DNA of 38,123 nt, taken from NCBI GenBank assembly GCA_017860255.1, contig JAFNAR010000026.1, positions 1-38,123 of the forward strand, read 5' to 3'. Below the pieces are notes generated by a model. That model searched no databases. It was not told the DNA's origin and saw only the letters and a list, made by a program, of their open reading frames with translations. Position numbers and translations under genes: made by a program. Shown here in pieces: positions 16,921 through 26,089 of the stretch. The number at the start of each line of letters is the position of its first letter. The stretch's first letter is position 1. Origin of the DNA: Bacteroidota bacterium (GTDB lineage: Bacteria; Bacteroidota; Bacteroidia; Bacteroidales; P3).

Positions 16921-17651
16921 AAGAAACAAATATCAATAATAATTCTCTAACACAAGAGCAAGAAGCTCAAGAAACAAAGTTAGAAGAAAAATTAAGTCCA
17001 ATTATAAAACTTAAAGATGCCACTCTATCACAAGGGAAAATGACATTAAGCAATGTCAACCTTACAATTGAGGAAGGTGAATTTTTATATATTATAGGGA
17101 AAACAGGAACAGGTAAAAGTACTCTTTTAAAAACAATTTATGCAGACATACCCCTAAAAACTGGAGAGGGAGAAGTTTGTGGATTTGCTCTAAATAAATT
17201 AAAGAAGAAAAACGTACCAATGCTAAGACGTAAGCTTGGAATTGTTTTTCAAGACTTTCAACTTCTTCAAGACAGAAACATTTTTGAAAATATTGCTTTT
17301 GTACTAAAATCAATTGGGATTAAAGACAAAGAAGAAATTAAGACAAGAGTCACCTCTGCTTTGGAAGAAGTTGGAATGGCATCAAGAGAAACTGAAATGC
17401 CATATAGTTTAAGTGAGGGTGAAATGCAAAGAGTTGCAATTGCAAGAGCAATTGTAAATCAACCTAAACTAATAATTGCAGATGAACCTACTGGAAATCT
17501 TGACCCAATAACTTCTGAAGAGATAGTTAAACTATTGATGAAAATCAATAGTGAATACAAAACAACCATTCTTATGGTAACTCATGACTATCTTGTTATA
17601 GAAAAATTCCGTTCAAGAGTAATTTGTTGCGAAAACGGGAAAGTTATTTAA
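16896..17651 (+). CDS. ftsE: FtsE-like ABC transporter ATP-binding protein
   Basis: 251 residues. Walker A is GKTGTGKST (about 68-76), the Q-loop lies in LGIVFQDFQLLQDR, Walker B is LIIADEPTGNLDP and the H-loop is MVTHDY. The order and wording (LRRKLGIVFQDFQLL, EPTGNLDP) match FtsE, the ATPase that with FtsX controls peptidoglycan hydrolases at division. The signature motif reads SLSEGEMQR rather than LSGGQ/LSGGE. A Glu-rich, Asn-rich N-terminal extension of about 33 residues precedes the ABC domain. ftsX is not adjacent; the gene instead overlaps the WecA-type gene. A different ABC partner cannot be excluded. Confidence 0.85.
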   Translation: MSEEINSVEETNINNNSLTQEQEAQETKLEEKLSPIIKLKDATLSQGKMTLSNVNLTIEEGEFLYIIGKTGTGKSTLLKTIYADIPLKTGEGEVCGFALNKLKKKNVPMLRRKLGIVFQDFQLLQDRNIFENIAFVLKSIGIKDKEEIKTRVTSALEEVGMASRETEMPYSLSEGEMQRVAIARAIVNQPKLIIADEPTGNLDPITSEEIVKLLMKINSEYKTTILMVTHDYLVIEKFRSRVICCENGKVI

Positions 17652-17657
17652 AACTCT

Positions 17658-18557
17658 CTAATTTTTCTGGGATTGCTTTTCTTTTGAAAGCTGAGAAAAA
17701 TATCCTAATTTATAGAAATCTAAAAGATGTAAATTAGGATGTTTGCTCCTCAAATTTAATTCAATAATTTTCCTCAATAACTTATAGAAAAATATAGTAA
17801 TATTTCTAAGCTTATATTTATTCACTTGAAAATATGCTTTTACAAGTTTAATATCAAAGAAATCTTCAATATTATTATTTTTATCAATAATATCAACCAA
17901 GTTTCTTATAGAATTACGAGTATTGCTAATAAATTCATTAGCATCATAAAGGCCAATATGAATAACAGGATTACTGATTATTTTAAACCTAAATCCTCTT
18001 TTCTTTAAATCAACCCCAAAAGCAGTATCTTCATGTCCATAGCCTAACATAGTAGAATCAAACTGAGAAGTTTCAAAAACATCTTTTCTTATTAAAAAAT
18101 TATTTGTCATAAAACTCTTAGCATTACATCTATTGCATTTAGACTCTCTTTTTTTACCATAAATCCAATGTAAATAAAACTTTCTCTTTACTTTTTCTTT
18201 TTCAGGATAAATTCTCCCTCCACAAATTACATCAGCTTCATCTTTAAATTTATGATAAAGACAAAGATAATTCTTTGATGCAATTTCTCCATCGCAATCC
18301 AAAAACAGTAAATGAGTCCCTTTTGCCTCCTTTGCCATAAGATTCCTAATTGCAGCACGACCGTAGTTCTTAGGAAGCTCTTTATAAAAAACATTAGATA
18401 AATTAGAAAGTTCTTTATTTTGATGATATTTCTTTGTTGAGAAATCATCGTAAATCAAAATCTCAAAATCTTCTCCAATTTTTAAAGCCTGCTTATGAAG
18501 ATCTTGGCATAGCTTTGAGCAGTCAAAATTATATGTAGGGATTAATATTGAAAACAT
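17658..18557 (-). CDS. Glycosyltransferase family 2
   Basis: 299 residues. GT-A fold signature: FSILIPTYNFDCSKL at the start, IYDDFSTKKY around 36-43, NYGRAAIRNLMAKEAKG, and the metal-binding DxD motif Asp87-Cys-Asp89 in LLFLDCDGEI. The acceptor-side motif GYGHEDTAFGVDLKKRG follows near 170, with its ED pair as the likely catalytic base. The C-terminal 90 residues are basic and may associate with the membrane. Two Cys pairs (CNRCNAK) sit near residue 145. It lies 1 base downstream of the GT4-type gene and converges with ftsE, with only 6 bases between the stop codons. Substrates are unknown; surface polysaccharide is likely. Confidence 0.92.
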   Translation of the reverse strand: MFSILIPTYNFDCSKLCQDLHKQALKIGEDFEILIYDDFSTKKYHQNKELSNLSNVFYKELPKNYGRAAIRNLMAKEAKGTHLLFLDCDGEIASKNYLCLYHKFKDEADVICGGRIYPEKEKVKRKFYLHWIYGKKRESKCNRCNAKSFMTNNFLIRKDVFETSQFDSTMLGYGHEDTAFGVDLKKRGFRFKIISNPVIHIGLYDANEFISNTRNSIRNLVDIIDKNNNIEDFFDIKLVKAYFQVNKYKLRNITIFFYKLLRKIIELNLRSKHPNLHLLDFYKLGYFSQLSKEKQSQKN

Positions 18558-18558
18558 C

Positions 18559-19668
18559 TTAAATGCAACTTAATAATTCTATTATCTTTTTTTGTTCTTC
18601 TTCCCAACAAAGTATTTGCTTAACTTTTCTACAGTTTCCAGAATACAAATCTCTTGTTTCTTTATCATTTAAAAGAGAATTAATCTGAGATGCAATATTT
18701 TTTGGGTTATGATTAACTAAAAAATCACATATTCCTAACGTTTCAACAACGGTTTTTATTTCATTTAAAGGAGTAATTATGATTGGTAACTCAGCATGAA
18801 TATATTCAAAAAGCTTATTTGGAAGACTTATTGCATAATTTTGATTAGTATCTTTATCCAAAGAAAGGCCAATATCTGCATTAAAAGTATATTGCATCAT
18901 ATCTTCAAATGGAATTCTTGGAACAAAAGATACTTTATTTCTCACTCCAAAATTTGAAGCCAAATTCTTTAATTTATTATACACATCCCCATCTCCAATA
19001 ATATACAAATAAGCATCAACCCATTGCATACTTTCAATCAATTCCTCCATCCCTCTTTCAATATTGCAGCCACCTCCTTGCCAAACCAAAATTGGTTTAT
19101 CTGGCATATTCAAGTCTTCTTTTGATTTAAGCTTTTTAATACTATCTTTTCTTGGACAATTTCTAACAATAATAGAATTAACTCCATATTCCTTTTTAAA
19201 ATAATCTGCAATAGGGTTACAAACAGTTACTATATATTTTAAATGAGGAACTATTCTTTTTTCAACTCTTTTCCAAAACCATTTTGCAAATCTATTATAT
19301 TTTAGTTCTGGAACCTCAGTAAAATGTTCATGAGAATCAAAAATTAGTGGAATTTTCTTAATTCTGGAAACTAAATAATTTGCTAATAAAGTATCCAAAT
19401 CATTAGCCCAAAGAATATCTTGTTTTGAAAATAGAAGTTTAAAAAAAAGTCTAATATTAAAATCAGCATAAAAAAAGAAACTTGTATAAAAGCAAAGATG
19501 CATTCTTGAATAAGAATAGTTTCTTTTATTCATTTGAGGACTATTTCTCTTTAATCTTCCAATTAAATGAACATCATAGCCAGCCTCAACAAGGGTAGAA
19601 CATGTCTTATCAACCCTATTATCAGTTATTAAATCGTTACTTACTGAAACAACTACTTTTTTCATCAT
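18559..19668 (-). CDS. Glycosyltransferase, GT4-like (GT-B fold)
   Basis: 369 residues. The N-terminal domain starts KKVVVSVSNDLITDNRVDKT with a loop typical of sugar transferases, followed by AGYDVHLIGR and FDSHEHFTEVP. The C-terminal Rossmann-like domain has KPILVWQGGGCNIERGMEEL, DAYLYIIGDGDVY, NKVSFVPRIPFEDMM, and the donor-binding segment ISLPNKLFEYIHAELPIIIT. This matches GT4 nucleotide-sugar transferases. The start may be either of two tandem ATG codons. The tRNA-Met terminator hairpin lies only 13 bases upstream and no promoter fits between them, so transcription probably depends on read-through from the tRNA unit. Confidence 0.92.
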   Translation of the reverse strand: MMKKVVVSVSNDLITDNRVDKTCSTLVEAGYDVHLIGRLKRNSPQMNKRNYSYSRMHLCFYTSFFFYADFNIRLFFKLLFSKQDILWANDLDTLLANYLVSRIKKIPLIFDSHEHFTEVPELKYNRFAKWFWKRVEKRIVPHLKYIVTVCNPIADYFKKEYGVNSIIVRNCPRKDSIKKLKSKEDLNMPDKPILVWQGGGCNIERGMEELIESMQWVDAYLYIIGDGDVYNKLKNLASNFGVRNKVSFVPRIPFEDMMQYTFNADIGLSLDKDTNQNYAISLPNKLFEYIHAELPIIITPLNEIKTVVETLGICDFLVNHNPKNIASQINSLLNDKETRDLYSGNCRKVKQILCWEEEQKKIIELLSCI

Positions 19669-19680
19669 TTACATATAAAC

Positions 19681-19709
19681 AAAAAAGGCCTTTAAAATTA
19701 AAGGCCTTT
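19681..19709 (-). terminator. Terminator of tRNA-Met / leader hairpin of the glycosyltransferase genes
   Basis: A perfect 12-bp stem (19684-19695 with 19698-19709) built from two copies of the palindrome AAAGGCCTTT, with a T-run on the minus strand (19681-19686). It ends 12 bases before the glycosyltransferase start codon. Confidence 0.8.
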
Positions 19710-19719
19710 AAAATTAACG

Positions 19720-19793
19720 TGGTCCCACTTGGGCTCGAACCAAGGACCCCCTGATTATGAGTCAGATGCTCTAACCAACTGAGCTATGGGACC
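19720..19793 (-). tRNA. tRNA with CAU anticodon (elongator tRNA-Met; tRNA-Ile2 possible)
   Basis: 74 bases. Acceptor strands are GGTCCCA/TGGGACC with discriminator A, and the D-arm contains AGCTCAGTTGGTTAGAGC. The anticodon loop CTCATAA carries CAT, and the T-arm contains GGTTCGAGCC. CCA is not encoded. The initiator form is unlikely because the first pair is G-C. Elongator Met and lysidine-modified Ile2 cannot be separated with certainty by eye; Met is preferred because of the AGCTCAGTTGGTTAGAGCA D-arm. Confidence 0.85.
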
Positions 19794-19828
19794 TATAAGT
19801 CATTAAGACATATCTTGATTTAAGGGTG

Positions 19829-19859
19829 CAAAGATACAATAATTACAACAACTACCAAA
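19829..19859 (-). promoter_or_regulatory. tRNA-Met promoter
   Basis: On the minus strand TTTG (19856-19859) and, 19 bases on, TATCTTTG (19829-19836) match the consensus fully. The tRNA begins 35 bases downstream of the -7 element. Confidence 0.8.
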
Positions 19860-19875
19860 CATTTTTGAAATTATT

Positions 19876-20373
19876 TTATCTTAATCTATCTGCAGAACGA
19901 ACTATTCGCTCATCCTTTCTGATTGCTCTTTGTGCTAAAATAAACAGAAGTATTTGAAGTAAAGGGAAACTAACTGCAATTTTATTATATGAAACAACTG
20001 GAGCAGTGTATAAATCCGTAATACCTTTTTCTAATCCATCTATCTTTACAAATAAAAGAAATGCAATATAAATTGTCAAAAACAATAATCCTCCTGCAAC
20101 AAACTTAACTTGCAAAGGTCTATTTTTATATAGAAAAATAGAAACAATTGCAATTAAAGCTACTCCTATTTGCATAAATACTAAACTCCATGCTGGTGTT
20201 AGTTGAATAAATTGTTCACTATCTTGAGTTGAGGGTTGTGGTAAAAGACCATAATATTGTGTGATTTGCATTGATTTAAATTCAAAAGTAAAGTCTACAA
20301 TTGGGAAGAAGAATGCAGCAACTGATAATAAAACTATGAAGGCTAACCATAAGGTTTGAATTCTTTGTATCAT
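19876..20373 (-). CDS. DUF4293 family membrane protein
   Basis: 165 residues with four membrane helices (about 6-24, 61-80, 88-108, 131-150). The start MIQRIQTLWLAFIVLLSVAA and the basic C-terminal end DERIVRSADRLR are characteristic of DUF4293, a Bacteroidota-specific inner-membrane family of unknown function. The loop between helices 1 and 2 is probably periplasmic and rich in Gln and Ser. It is monocistronic, with its own full promoter directly after the groEL terminator and a tRNA promoter behind it. Confidence 0.9.
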   Translation of the reverse strand: MIQRIQTLWLAFIVLLSVAAFFFPIVDFTFEFKSMQITQYYGLLPQPSTQDSEQFIQLTPAWSLVFMQIGVALIAIVSIFLYKNRPLQVKFVAGGLLFLTIYIAFLLFVKIDGLEKGITDLYTAPVVSYNKIAVSFPLLQILLFILAQRAIRKDERIVRSADRLR

Positions 20374-20400
20374 ACTATTTTTTGTTTATATTTTAAAGTG

Positions 20401-20431
20401 CAAAGATATTATTTTTTCTATTAAAAGCAAA
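20401..20431 (-). promoter_or_regulatory. Promoter of the DUF4293 gene
   Basis: TTTG (20428-20431) and, after 19 bases, TATCTTTG (20401-20408) on the minus strand, a full match. The -33 element abuts the groEL terminator stem, a very compact gene junction. Confidence 0.8.
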
Positions 20432-20433
20432 AA

Positions 20434-20454
20434 CCCCCTTTAGTTAAAAGGGGG
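20434..20454 (-). terminator. Terminator of groES-groEL
   Basis: An 8-bp stem, CCCCCTTT (20434-20441) with AAAGGGGG (20447-20454), a 5-base loop, and a short T-run on the minus strand. It lies 28 bases after the groEL stop codon. Confidence 0.85.
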
Positions 20455-20482
20455 CTAAAATTATTATTTTGAAAAGTTATTA

Positions 20483-22141
<1,659 letters not shown>

Positions 22142-22159
22142 TTAATAATGTTTGTTTAA

Positions 22160-22438
22160 TTAAATAATTGCGTAAATATCACTTTCTCTCATTATTAAAT
22201 ATTCTTCAGAATCAACATTGATTTCTGTTCCAGAATACTTACCATATAATACCTTGTCTCCTACTTTAACTGTCATTGGTTCGTCTTTCTTACCTGGACC
22301 TACAGCAACAACTTCACCTTTCATTGGTTTTTCTTTTGCAGTATCAGGAATAATTATGCCTGCTGCTGTTTTAGTTTCTGCTTCTGCTGGCTTAACCATA
22401 ACCCTGTCAGCTAAGGGTCTTACATTAATCTTTGTCAT
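22160..22438 (-). CDS. groES: 10 kDa co-chaperonin GroES
   Basis: 92 residues. Heptameric lid of GroEL. The sequence has the expected core [20 protein letters not shown], the mobile loop around [28 protein letters not shown] and [15 protein letters not shown]. First gene of the groES-groEL unit. The upstream region of about 150 bases has no TAnnTTTG promoter, but it does have a TGAC/GTCA dyad (22549-22563), so control probably differs from that of most genes in the window. Confidence 0.99.
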   Translation of the reverse strand: MTKINVRPLADRVMVKPAEAETKTAAGIIIPDTAKEKPMKGEVVAVGPGKKDEPMTVKVGDKVLYGKYSGTEINVDSEEYLIMRESDIYAII

Positions 22439-22548
22439 AATTCCTTTTTAATTTTTAGTTATTAATATTATAGATTTCTTTCTTAAACTTATTTTTATAT
22501 CCCCTATATAGTAAATAACGTGCCAGAGTAATTTTCATTTTCTCTTTT

Positions 22549-22563
22549 CTGACAAAACGTCAG
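22549..22563. promoter_or_regulatory. Candidate heat-shock operator upstream of groES
   Basis: CTGAC (22549-22553), five bases, then GTCAG (22559-22563), a perfect inverted repeat about 110 bases before groES. It lies between the secG terminator and groES. The CIRCE element recognised by HrcA is not present. Confidence 0.4.
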
Positions 22564-22584
22564 TAAAAAGTTACCCAAAACAAA

Positions 22585-22613
22585 AAAGAGCTATCTAAAA
22601 AAGATAGCTCTTT
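22585..22613 (-). terminator. Terminator of secG
   Basis: A perfect 12-bp stem (22585-22596 with 22602-22613), a 5-base loop and a T-run on the minus strand, 35 bases after the secG stop codon. Confidence 0.88.
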
Positions 22614-22647
22614 AAAAACCAAATTATGAAAAAATAAATTATTAAAT

Positions 22648-22983
22648 TTATTGCTTTATCGGTGCGGGTGCTGACGGTGCAGCTGGCCCCTTAGGTGCAG
22701 GCATTGTAGTATTTACTGCGTTAGGATTTAGTTCTGTTCCTTGAGTTTGATTAGCATGCCTTCCTGGTCTAAAAATAGTTGCTGTTAAACAAAGAGCTAA
22801 AAGTGCAATTGCTAAACCCCAAGAAGCTTTTTCTAAAAAGTCAGCAGTTTTTCTAACACCCATTATTTGACTTTGAGATTGGAAATTAGCAGCCAATCCT
22901 CCTCCTTTGCTATTTTGCACAAGTACTACTAATGCTAACAACAAACATACAACTAATATTAAAACTGAAATAAATACAAACAT
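22648..22983 (-). CDS. secG: Preprotein translocase subunit SecG
   Basis: 111 residues. An accessory subunit of the SecYEG channel with two membrane helices (about 3-22 and 53-70). The family features are VVLVQNSKGGGLAANF after the first helix and RKTADFLEKASWGLAIALL leading into the second. The C-terminal 35 residues are a Pro/Ala-rich tail (APKGPAAPSAPAPIKQ), longer than in the shortest SecG proteins but common in this phylum. It follows the TPR-like gene by 19 bases in one unit. Confidence 0.95.
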   Translation of the reverse strand: MFVFISVLILVVCLLLALVVLVQNSKGGGLAANFQSQSQIMGVRKTADFLEKASWGLAIALLALCLTATIFRPGRHANQTQGTELNPNAVNTTMPAPKGPAAPSAPAPIKQ

Positions 22984-23002
22984 AATGTTCTTATTTTTTT
23001 AC

Positions 23003-23707
23003 CTAATTATTTTCTATTTTATTAATTTGAGATGCAAAGTAACTACTTTTTTCTGGATTAGCCAAAATTAATTTATTATAAATTTTAATTGCCATATCTT
23101 TATGCCCTTGTTTTAAATAGATTTGAGCCATTGTTTCTGTTACAATTTCAAATTCATCTTCAACACTTTTCTTCACAACTTCATTAATACTAACGTTTTC
23201 CTTCTCCTTGTCTGGTTCTTGAGATTTTGATAACTTATTTACCTTTGGATTTTCAACTTGCAAAAATCTTTCAATTAATTCTTTTTTTGTTGGAGTGTCT
23301 GAAAGATTAGGCTCGGTGTAGGAATCGATTTCTTTAATAATGTCTGGTGTTGTATCCACCTCTTTTGCCTTTTCTGAAGGTTTTGAACCATAAAGTTTTT
23401 TAAGCTGTTCTATTCTTTCGTTAATTTTATCCATATCAGTCTTTGGAGGTTCTTCAACAGTGAACTGAAAAGCAACACTTGTTTCCATAAACTCTTTCAA
23501 CTTTGCTCTATCGGGAGAATAAGTTGAGGCTAAAGTAAGACTTTGATTTTGGTTTTGACTAAGAAGTTTGGAACATTTGGCATTATAGTAGTAAGGTAAG
23601 GAAAAATAAGGATATTTCTCAATTGTCCTTTTTAGGGTATATAGAACTTGGCTATTAAATTCTTCATCCTTTAACTGCAATAAATTATTAATAAAAGTTC
23701 TATCCAT
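23003..23707 (-). CDS. Hypothetical protein with C-terminal TPR-like helices
   Basis: 234 residues, predicted soluble. The N-terminal part (about 1-85) is helical (VLYTLKRTIEKYPYFSLPYY, AFQFTVEEPP). The middle (90-180) is charged and probably disordered. The C-terminal 45 residues, ETMAQIYLKQGHKDMAIKIY followed by NKLILANPEKSSYFASQI, form a tetratricopeptide-like helix pair. Genes of this type often sit before secG in Bacteroidota, so an envelope-related role is possible but unproven. It is the first gene of a two-gene unit with secG and has a promoter match 20 bases apart (TTTG-N20-TATATTTG). Confidence 0.8.
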   Translation of the reverse strand: MDRTFINNLLQLKDEEFNSQVLYTLKRTIEKYPYFSLPYYYNAKCSKLLSQNQNQSLTLASTYSPDRAKLKEFMETSVAFQFTVEEPPKTDMDKINERIEQLKKLYGSKPSEKAKEVDTTPDIIKEIDSYTEPNLSDTPTKKELIERFLQVENPKVNKLSKSQEPDKEKENVSINEVVKKSVEDEFEIVTETMAQIYLKQGHKDMAIKIYNKLILANPEKSSYFASQINKIENN

Positions 23708-24034
23708 ATCTATTTAAGCATTTTCTTACCCTTTTTCTCTTTGAGTTTGAACTTGCAAATATAAATCATTCTTTTGAAATTCTCAAAAAAGAAAAAATAA
23801 AAACTAAATTTGCCATAATTTATCTCAAATACAACTTTAGGACTTTTACAATATATATAATAAAGTATATTCATTTATATATTGACATGAAACTAAAGAA
23901 TAAAATATAAAAAACAGGCATTCATTTTCTCAAAATAAATTGCTTTCAAATTTACTCTTTTTATTAATTTAAAAACACCTTACATAACTCTCTGTAAATA
24001 AGGTTTTAATTTTCTTAAATCAAGTATAAATTTT
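23708..24034. other. Non-coding AT-rich stretch
   Basis: No open reading frame of note. It holds the promoter of the TPR-like gene (23756-23787) and, near 23979-24004, a weak imperfect hairpin (CCTTACA and TGTAAATAAGG). Otherwise nothing recognisable. Together with the adjacent 22-bp repeats and the following 180 bases it forms a gap of about 600 bases, unusually long for this window. Confidence 0.5.
23756..23787 (-). promoter_or_regulatory. Promoter of the TPR-like gene and secG
   Basis: TTTG (23784-23787), a 20-base spacer, then TATATTTG (23756-23763) on the minus strand, 49 bases before the start codon. Confidence 0.65.
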
Positions 24035-24091
24035 GCAAGGTGGCAGGATACAGTATGCAAGGTGGCCGGATGTAAAAAATATGGTGGCATG
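24035..24091. repeat. Three 22-bp-spaced repeats resembling an IS21-type end
   Basis: The core AGGTGGC (TGGTGGC in the last copy) recurs at 24038-24044, 24060-24066 and 24082-24088, exactly 22 bases apart. The first two copies extend to GCAAGGTGGCAGGATACAGT and GCAAGGTGGCCGGATGTAAA. IS21-family elements carry such multiple terminal repeats that bind their transposase. No istA/istB gene is in the window, so this would be a solo end or remnant. Confidence 0.5.
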
Positions 24092-24269
24092 TTATTAAAA
24101 TTATATCTGATATAAATAAACTTATTCCTTATAAAAGAAAATTTAAAAGAGGAGTTTATAAATTTATCCTTTATCTTTTTTCTGACTATCCTATTGTAAT
24201 AATTGATATGTTTAGACTAATGAAATAAAAGAAAAACATAGATGTTTAAGAAAAAATTATGTGAATATA

Positions 24270-24300
24270 TTTGGATAATAAAATATTTGTTGTACTTTTG
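24270..24300 (+). promoter_or_regulatory. rpmH promoter
   Basis: TTTG (24270-24273), 19 bases, then TACTTTTG (24293-24300): a full consensus match 23 bases before the start codon. Confidence 0.8.
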
Positions 24301-24323
24301 CAGTCCGAAAAATTGAATATAAG

Positions 24324-24470
24324 ATGAAAAGAACATTCCAACCTTCACGCAGAAAAAGAGTAAATAAACACGGATTTAGAAATAGAATGTCAACGGCTAA
24401 TGGTCGTAGAGTTTTGGCAAATCGTCGTCGTCATGGAAGAAAAAAACTAACTGTTTCTGACGAAAGATAG
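24324..24470 (+). CDS. rpmH: 50S ribosomal protein L34
   Basis: 48 residues, very basic. It starts [19 protein letters not shown] and continues with [19 protein letters not shown], the near-invariant L34 sequence, then [10 protein letters not shown] component of the large ribosomal subunit. In many bacteria rpmH lies beside rnpA and dnaA at the replication origin. Here it stands alone between a probable IS remnant and rlmD, and neither rnpA nor dnaA-box clusters are visible. It has its own promoter and terminator. Confidence 0.97.
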   Translation: MKRTFQPSRRKRVNKHGFRNRMSTANGRRVLANRRRHGRKKLTVSDER

Positions 24471-24494
24471 AATTTATTCTTTTTAGAAATATAC

Positions 24495-24537
24495 AAAGAA
24501 GCATTGTTGTTGTATGAATAAGCAATGCTTCTTTTTT
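24495..24537 (+). terminator. rpmH terminator
   Basis: A 12-bp stem (24495-24506 with 24523-24534), a 16-base loop and a T-run to 24537. It overlaps the 5' extension of the rlmD frame, which helps place the true rlmD start at 24564. Confidence 0.8.
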
Positions 24538-24563
24538 ATTTCAAAAAACTTAGAACCACTCCA

Positions 24564-25994
24564 ATGAAATTAAACAAGCAAAGAAGACAAGAGATTATTG
24601 AAAATGCTGAAGTTATTGATGCAGGTGCAGAAGGCAATTCTGTTGCAAAGCATAATGACATGGTAATTTTTATTCCTTTTGTAGTTCCTGGAGATATTGT
24701 AGATGTGCAAATTTTAAAAAAGAAAAAAAACTTTGCGCAAGGAAAAGCCATAAATTTCCACCACTATTCTGACAAAAGGACAGAGCAAAAATGTCCTCAT
24801 TTCGGAGTTTGTGGAGGATGTAAATGGCAAACAATGCAATATGAAAACCAATTATTCTATAAAAACAAGCAAGTTATAGATAACCTTCAAAGAATTGGAC
24901 ATATTGATTGCTCAAATGCTGAAAAAATTATTGGTTCTGAAAAAATATTCTTCTATCGCAACAAATTGGAGTTTACATTCTCAACAAAACGTTGGCTTAG
25001 CGAAGAAGACATAAAAACACTTGAAAGAGGAACAAATAAAAACGGATTTGGATTTCATATTCCAAGTTTTTTCGATAAGGTTTTAGATATAGAATATTGT
25101 GCTCTTCAAAGAGAACCCTCAAATCTTATTCGCAATTTCATTAGAAATTACTCTCAAGAAAAACAACTAAGTTATTACAATATAAGAGAACATAGCGGTT
25201 TACTTAGAAACCTCATCATCAGAACAACCTCTCATGAGGAAATGATGCTAATTGTTGTCTTTGCACAAGAAAGCGATGAAATTCTCCCAATGCTTGATGC
25301 AATAGCAAAAGAGTTTCCACAGATAACTTCACTAATGTATGCCATTAACACTAAATTCAACGACACACTCTTTGACCAAGACATTATATGTTATAAGGGA
25401 AAAGATCATATAATTGAATTTATGCCACCTTTCAAAAAGGAAAAAGAAACACTTAAGTTTAAAATTGGCCCAAAATCTTTCTATCAAACCAATTCCGAAC
25501 AAGCATATATATTATATAGTAAGGCAGCAGAATTGGCAAATTTGAAAGAAGAAGACATCCTTTACGATTTATATACAGGAACAGGAACAATAGCCAATTT
25601 TGTGGCACCTTATGTAAAAAAAGTTGTGGCAATTGAGTCAATTGAAGATGCAATTACTGATGCAAAGATAAACTCTAAAGAGAATAATATTAACAACACT
25701 CACTTTTTTGCAGGAGATATGGCAAAGATTCTTGATGAAGACTTTGTTAAAGAAAATGGCAAGCCAGATATAATTATCACTGACCCACCAAGAGCAGGAA
25801 TGCATCCAAGCGTAGTTGAACAACTTTTAAATATTGAAGCAAAGAAAATAATATATATAAGTTGTAATCCAGCAACTCAAGCAAGAGATGTAAATATGTT
25901 AATGGAAAAGTATTCTGTAAACAAGATTCAGCCAGTAGATATGTTCCCTCACACACAACATGTGGAGAATATTATCGAACTTTGCGTAAAGTAA
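24564..25994 (+). CDS. rlmD: 23S rRNA (uracil-C5)-methyltransferase, RlmD/RumA type
   Basis: 476 residues. It methylates a uracil of 23S rRNA (U1939 in E. coli for RlmD) with S-adenosylmethionine. A TRAM domain is at the N-terminus (about 1-60). A cluster of Cys follows in CPHFGVCGGC (CxxxxxCxxC), which with a further Cys (YCALQ) would bind [4Fe-4S]. The methyltransferase domain has YDLYTGTGTIANFV (motif I), DPPRAGMH and the catalytic-Cys loop IYISCNPATQARD. The frame extends upstream to an ATG at 24525, but that lies inside the rpmH terminator hairpin, so the start MKLNKQRRQ is preferred. RlmCD-type specificity for two sites is possible. Confidence 0.93.
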   Translation: MKLNKQRRQEIIENAEVIDAGAEGNSVAKHNDMVIFIPFVVPGDIVDVQILKKKKNFAQGKAINFHHYSDKRTEQKCPHFGVCGGCKWQTMQYENQLFYKNKQVIDNLQRIGHIDCSNAEKIIGSEKIFFYRNKLEFTFSTKRWLSEEDIKTLERGTNKNGFGFHIPSFFDKVLDIEYCALQREPSNLIRNFIRNYSQEKQLSYYNIREHSGLLRNLIIRTTSHEEMMLIVVFAQESDEILPMLDAIAKEFPQITSLMYAINTKFNDTLFDQDIICYKGKDHIIEFMPPFKKEKETLKFKIGPKSFYQTNSEQAYILYSKAAELANLKEEDILYDLYTGTGTIANFVAPYVKKVVAIESIEDAITDAKINSKENNINNTHFFAGDMAKILDEDFVKENGKPDIIITDPPRAGMHPSVVEQLLNIEAKKIIYISCNPATQARDVNMLMEKYSVNKIQPVDMFPHTQHVENIIELCVK

Positions 25995-26041
25995 TATTCA
26001 ACCAAAATACAATATTTTGTATCTAATATCCTTGCTTAAAT

Positions 26042-26070
26042 TTCCGACCATTCATGAGTATAAATCCAAT
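26042..26070. repeat. Left imperfect direct repeat flanking the restriction-modification cassette
   Basis: Begins TTCCGACC, then two bases and TCATGA, and TCCAAT at 26065-26070. Aligned without gaps to 28332-28360, about 22 of 29 bases agree, and the three conserved blocks keep identical spacing. It lies between the rlmD stop and the endonuclease stop codon. Confidence 0.6.
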
Positions 26071-26089
26071 ATGAGAGAATGCGACATTA

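Noticed and set aside
22439..22600. CIRCE element for HrcA upstream of groES
   Set aside because: The TTAGCACTC-N9-GAGTGCTAA sequence is not present; only the shorter TGAC/GTCA dyad is.
24240..24480. Replication origin near rpmH
   Set aside because: rpmH can mark the origin in other bacteria, but no dnaA, rnpA or cluster of DnaA boxes is visible.
24525..24563. Upstream ATG for rlmD
   Set aside because: It lies within the rpmH terminator hairpin and would add non-family residues.
26007..26022. ATACAA/TTGTAT dyad after rlmD as a terminator
   Set aside because: It is short and all AT-rich, without a T-run, so it is not a convincing terminator.
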